Shown in pieces: positions 55,881-64,000 of a DNA stretch of 64,000 bases (position 1 is its first letter; every line of letters begins with the position of its first letter). The stretch comes from Norana najaformis (taxonomy: Eukaryota; Annelida; Clitellata; Crassiclitellata; Hormogastridae), in assembly GCA_964023275.1 (NCBI GenBank), contig OZ029923.1, positions 10,482,738 to 10,546,737 of the forward strand, in the 5' to 3' direction. The notes beneath the pieces are model-generated. The model searched no databases. It had not been told where the DNA came from and worked only from the letters and a program-made list of their open reading frames with translations. The translations under genes and the position numbers were made by a program.

Positions 55881-57233
55881 CTGGCCTTTGATGTGGAAGA
55901 TGACCCCATAAGGACACTGTCATATGAAACTGTCTCGTTATGTTCGTGACTGAACGTGAACTGAATGATTTTTCCAGTTACATGCGTGTGATTTTGTGCG
56001 GTTATTTAAGTTTCAGTTGTGTGAAGTTTTGCCGACTTGTGATCAAAGGTTGCCCTGTATTTTCCATGTGTGCTACTTAAGATTGGCATCCTACTGGGAT
56101 GATGCCCAGCTGTATGATGTCCAACTGTATCATGTGTGCAACTTCAGATTGGTGCCTTTTAGGGAAGATGTCTGGTTCAGATTGGTGCCTTATAGGGAAG
56201 ATGTCTGGTTCAGATTGGTGCCTTATAGGGAAGATGTCTGGTTCAGATTGGTGCCTTTTAGGGAAGATGTCTGGTTCAGATTGGTGCCTTATAGGGAAGA
56301 TGTCTGGTTCAGATTGGTGCCTTTTAGGGAAGATGTCTGGTTCAGATTGGTGCCTTATAGGGAAGATGTCTGGTTCAGATTGGTGCCTTTTAGGGAAGAT
56401 GTCTGGTTCAGATTGGTGCCTTATAGGGAAGATGACCAGTTGTTGATCTGTCGTGTAGCACTGTTAACTTCAACTCTGAAGACTCGTAATAATAATGCGC
56501 TTTGGCGTTGATGTACTCTGGCAGCATTAACTGTGATTTTGAACACTTTCATTCCATACCGAAGGATATAAAATTTCTCTTGGCAGCTATTTACTCGATT
56601 CTAGGATGATTTTGCTTCAATTGCAGTTTATCAACTCATTTTCATTTCTTAAAGTTGCAGTTTTTTTGCCAAACAGGTGATGGTGAGTTACGTCGATGAT
56701 TGATTTGCGTTTTACGATTTTTCCTTTTTGATATTTTGCAGAGGTTTACACATATTTCGTGTTTTGTTTTGACGCTAGGTGGCAGCATGATGAATTTTGT
56801 TTAATAGACAGTTTCGATTTTTTAATGTATACTCAGAAAACGTCGTAAATTACTTGCAGTGCCGATAACGTATTTGAAAGCTTATATAGCACATTTTAAG
56901 AATTGATTAAAGGCGTCATATAAATTTAATGCAAATGCAGGGTGAATGTGCAGAATTCCTGCGATGTTTGAGTTTGTTGTCTTTCCTTCCGGTTTTTTGT
57001 TTGGAAGTTTGTGTGAAAAGGTTGCTCTCGAGTTGATTCGCGTTGTCTTTCAGGACAAATACATTGCCTTTTAATAATCAGTTTGTTGCGTATTTCTCGT
57101 TATTATTCTTAATCAATTATTGTTATGATAGCCATGTTTCTCCGAGATAAATCCGGGACAGCGTCGTTTAGTTTGTATCAAAATACATACCAGTCCTCGT
57201 GTTTAGAAAGTTTCCGTTGTTATATCCTCTAGA
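55881..57233. other. ACK-like 3' UTR region and spacer
   Basis: Unique AT-rich sequence follows the stop, then the 33-bp minisatellite. 56880-56935 is an inverted pair of LINE-type tails (TTATATAGCACATTTTAAG … TTAAAGGCGTCATATAAA) with ATTAAA inside (56906-56911). I cannot place the poly(A) site. Confidence 0.45.
56143..56440 (+). repeat. 33-bp minisatellite in the ACK-like 3' UTR
   Basis: About nine tandem copies of a 33-bp unit alternate between CCTTATAGGG and CCTTTTAGGG versions, giving a 66-bp higher-order pattern. They start some 260 bases after the UBA stop codon. As 33 is a multiple of three, one frame stays open through the array (FRLVPYREDVW repeated within a 171-codon frame, 55996-56511). 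I treat that frame as a by-product, since the gene's own stop precedes it and no start context or homology supports it. Confidence 0.85.
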
Positions 57234-58170
57234 GGTCGTCCGTAAAGGACGTCCGCAGAGGGTCAACCACTGACCTGCTTAGCTACATTAACGCGTACGT
57301 CACAGTCCCTTATGCTTCTATGCGTGAGGATGCCAGTTCGCGTCCCCGTCGTGGCTTATTTCAGAGATCTGAATCTCAGGCCAGTAACGTGGACCTTAAA
57401 TGGCGTGGCGCCCATTCAAACGGGCAGCAGTGGTGAAGGATCTCGCCCCAATAAATTTATTGAAAAATGAGCACGGTTAAGGCAATACAGTCGCTATAGA
57501 AAAACGTGTACATTTACTCAAATACTGAAAGGGTGTGGGACGTCCGCATCTAAATTGGGTACATAACCAATTTTTTCAGTTGGACAGCAGACCATGTGTA
57601 ATTGTAATCGAAGATTTATGTAGCGCCTCCTCAATAAAGACTTGTCAGAGGCACTCTCGACTTAACAAGAGAAAACCGGGATCTACAAAATGTTTTTCAA
57701 GCGCTTACGGAACAGAGGTGAAGGATCGCATGTCATAGGGCGCTGGGTAACTTATTTTAGAAAGCTGGACCAACCGCTGTGAAGCTTTGCTGTACCGTGC
57801 AAGTTCGGACCAGAAGAACAACCAGGTCAACCATCACAGCAGAGGAAGGGGTCTACGGTGGGGAAAGGACGAGATCACGATACACAACTCCCCTTAAACA
57901 AGATGGAGAACGTCCCACCCAGCAATTGCTCATAAGCATCGAGATCTTGAACTCATCTGTACTGTGCTGGATCTATTACGATTCCCTAAAGCACCCCACT
58001 CCATAGTACAGTTAGCCACGCAAGATAACAGGGTAGCTTAATCTAGGCCTAAGTACTCTGCTGAAGCGCGGACGTCCGCAAAGGGGACGGGGAGGGCAAT
58101 GCCAAAGGCGGACAATGGGAAGGGAGGGTCCAAAAGTAGGTCATTTAGCAGACGTCCTTTATGGACGACC
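57234..58170. mobile_element. Non-autonomous DNA transposon with 23-bp terminal inverted repeats and nested SINE
   Basis: The left end GGTCGTCCGTAAAGGACGTC and the right end GACGTCCTTTATGGACGACC are inverted complements (21 of 23 matching). Inside lie a GGTGAAGGATC element (57405-57500) and a SINE-like copy ending ATTGTAATCG (57595-57990). The short form at 46214 shares both ends. No transposase is present. It sits between the two convergent genes. Confidence 0.75.
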
Positions 58171-58953
58171 CCTTATTACGCAACAGTGGTTGGGCTTTGG
58201 AAGGTAATTAAAACTAGTAAAGCATAAATAAATGTGCAAAAAACAAATTTCATTAGGCTCTATCATCAATATTATGACATCACACTGTGCAAGATTTAGA
58301 ATATAAAGCGAACGTAATTGCAACAAAGAAATGGTTTGCAAAAAATAAGGGTATCACATCGCAATGCTGACTATTCTGTCACCAGAGGTCGTTTCATCAC
58401 CAGAGGGAAGTTTAGTTTAATCTATCACCAGGGGCAGTTTAAGTTGTCACCAGAGGACCGTGTTCCCCATCACCAGAGGGCAGTTCTGCGATAAGGTGTT
58501 GGATTGGTATTGACCGTTTTCAGAGGAAGTTTAGGAACACCAAAAATGTTAAAGGCTGTATCCTGCTGGCGTTGATGAAGAGTTCGAAGATCTGACGCAT
58601 CGCACAAGTTTGGCGTACCTGGCGAACTTAGAACAGAAAATGAAACCACTTAAATCATGAAACTTATCCAGTGCATCTGTACATTAGCGATGAAATTTAT
58701 ACAGCCCATCTTTTAGAAGAACGTTGGCACACTAATGTGCTGTGATGTGAAATATGATACTCCTCTCCCCCTTCTCCCTCTGGTCTTCTGGCAACCAGAC
58801 TTGGTTCTTGACAATGCACCATTGGACAACTCCACTGACTTGACGCAGCACTCGTGAATAAACTGGTTCCCTGAACTTAGCTTTTAAGTTGCACTTTAGA
58901 AATTCGAGTTTACAATTACGATTACGACTCTTTAACGTTATACTGTACAGTGG
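58171..58953. other. Spacer between convergent genes
   Basis: 58380-58480 has four CACCAGAGG-GCAGTTTA units. 58795-58926 is a plus copy of the GATTAC-tailed family (GTGAATAAACTGGTTCCC … TTACGATTACGA) that ends 28 bases from the ATAT1 stop. Confidence 0.55.
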
Positions 58954-63280
<4,327 letters not shown>

Positions 63281-63439
63281 ATTTTAAAACCATTCAAATC
63301 TCTCTCTCTCTCTCTCTAAGTCAACGCACCAAACATTATCATAACATAATTTATTTCATTTTATTGTTTATCGAATAGTCCTTCCCAAACCACCCTGTTA
63401 CTAGTCGGAAGTTGACAATCAACCCGCAGTTAGGTTTTT

Positions 63440-63540
63440 ATTCGTTTTGATTGGTCAAGATTTACTTGACGATCGTATTCTTAGCCAATCACAGCGTTTG
63501 ACTTGCTAGGCTTATTTTTTTTCCCGCGTAGAAATGGCAC
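63440..63540 (-). promoter_or_regulatory. Promoter-like segment upstream of ATAT1
   Basis: Two CCAAT-box cores in opposite orientation (GATTGGTC at 63450-63457 and AGCCAATC at 63483-63490) and a CCCGCG element lie 160-260 bases upstream of the ATAT1 start codon. No TATA box is clear. The assignment is inferred from position and motif. Confidence 0.35.
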
Positions 63541-64000
63541 GTATTCTTAATATTAATTTTATTTCAAATTGTTCAGTTTTTACATTCTGTCTGCATGTAC
63601 CTCCATACACTCTTTCCCGTCCACGCTTGCCATCTTCACAATCTCGTATATAGTTGTATTAAACTATTAAACTGCACGGAGTTGTCAAATTTTTAGGCGA
63701 TGCATTTTGTTTATTTTAATAGTAAGATTTCATAGGTTTTAGTTTTATCTGTCATAACAATCAAAATTTACAGATACAGATATATGCAATCGGCTTGAGT
63801 ACTGTTCACTCCTAGATAAGAACGTATCATTGCAACTAGTAACTTCTGTCACGCCGGTGTCTACTGCACGAAGCATCAACCGATAGCACACCAAGCCAAA
63901 CCGTAATCAGGTAAATGTCCAGAATGTCAGTCCTCTAACACAGAGAAGCAGCCAACGGTGGATAAGCAAATTGAAACAGGTAAGTCCTAAGCTGAGAACG
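63540..64000. other. Upstream of ATAT1; one repeat fragment, no gene
   Basis: 63830-63905 is a fragment of the TCTAATC family (ACTAGTAACTTCTGTCACGC, TGCACGAAGCATCAACCGAT). The rest is AT-rich and unremarkable. Confidence 0.5.

Noticed and set aside
55996..56511. 171-codon frame with FRLVPYREDVW repeats
   Set aside because: Lies after the ACK-like stop in the minisatellite; open because the unit is 33 bases. Kept only as a repeat and a finding.

Overview
The window looks like animal (invertebrate metazoan) genomic DNA. Three spliced genes with GT-AG introns, plus at least one GC-AG intron, sit in long introns and spacers full of microsatellites, minisatellites, tRNA-derived SINEs, small inverted-repeat elements and a LINE fragment. 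Less than a tenth of the 64 kb is coding. I cannot name the species. The gene families point to a bilaterian, and the very heavy (TCTG)n, (ATC)n and (CT)n load together with 'GGCGCTATATAAAT' retroelement tails fits a marine invertebrate.

Layout. Positions 1-19,150 hold no gene I can support, only simple repeats and dispersed elements. From 19,151 to about 29,800 (+) lies an AFAP1-family gene (Src-binding, actin-filament-associated adaptor): at least 14 firm exons with an N-terminal leucine-rich segment, a proline-rich SH3-ligand block, two PH domains and several SH2-type tyrosine motifs. Its first exon was not found. Positions 29.8-38 kb are repeats, with two isolated exon-like patches. A GC-rich, promoter-like stretch with a likely non-coding first exon (37.8-38.39 kb) may start the second gene. 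That gene (coding exons 46,765-55,880, +) joins an ACK/TNK-type N-terminal SAM-like domain to an ACK-type C-terminal UBA tail through a long disordered, proline-rich middle. No tyrosine kinase, SH3 or CRIB segment is visible between them. It is the most unusual item here. The third gene (63,280-58,954, -) is a complete ten-exon alpha-tubulin N-acetyltransferase (ATAT1) with its catalytic residues kept. It converges on the ACK-like gene.

The exon models rest on protein resemblance recalled from family knowledge, on splice consensus, and on reading phase, which is continuous across every junction of the ACK-like and ATAT1 models. In the AFAP1-like model phase continuity needs two extra exons between 19,303 and 21,124, for which candidates are given.

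All three genes belong to cytoskeleton and tyrosine-kinase signalling, but nothing in the sequence shows that they act together. Other notable points: complementary satellite arrays flank the PH exons, a (GTAAG)n satellite reads as serial 5' splice sites, a 3' splice site region is duplicated, tight G-quadruplex tracts occur, and a 33-bp minisatellite lies in the ACK-like 3' UTR.
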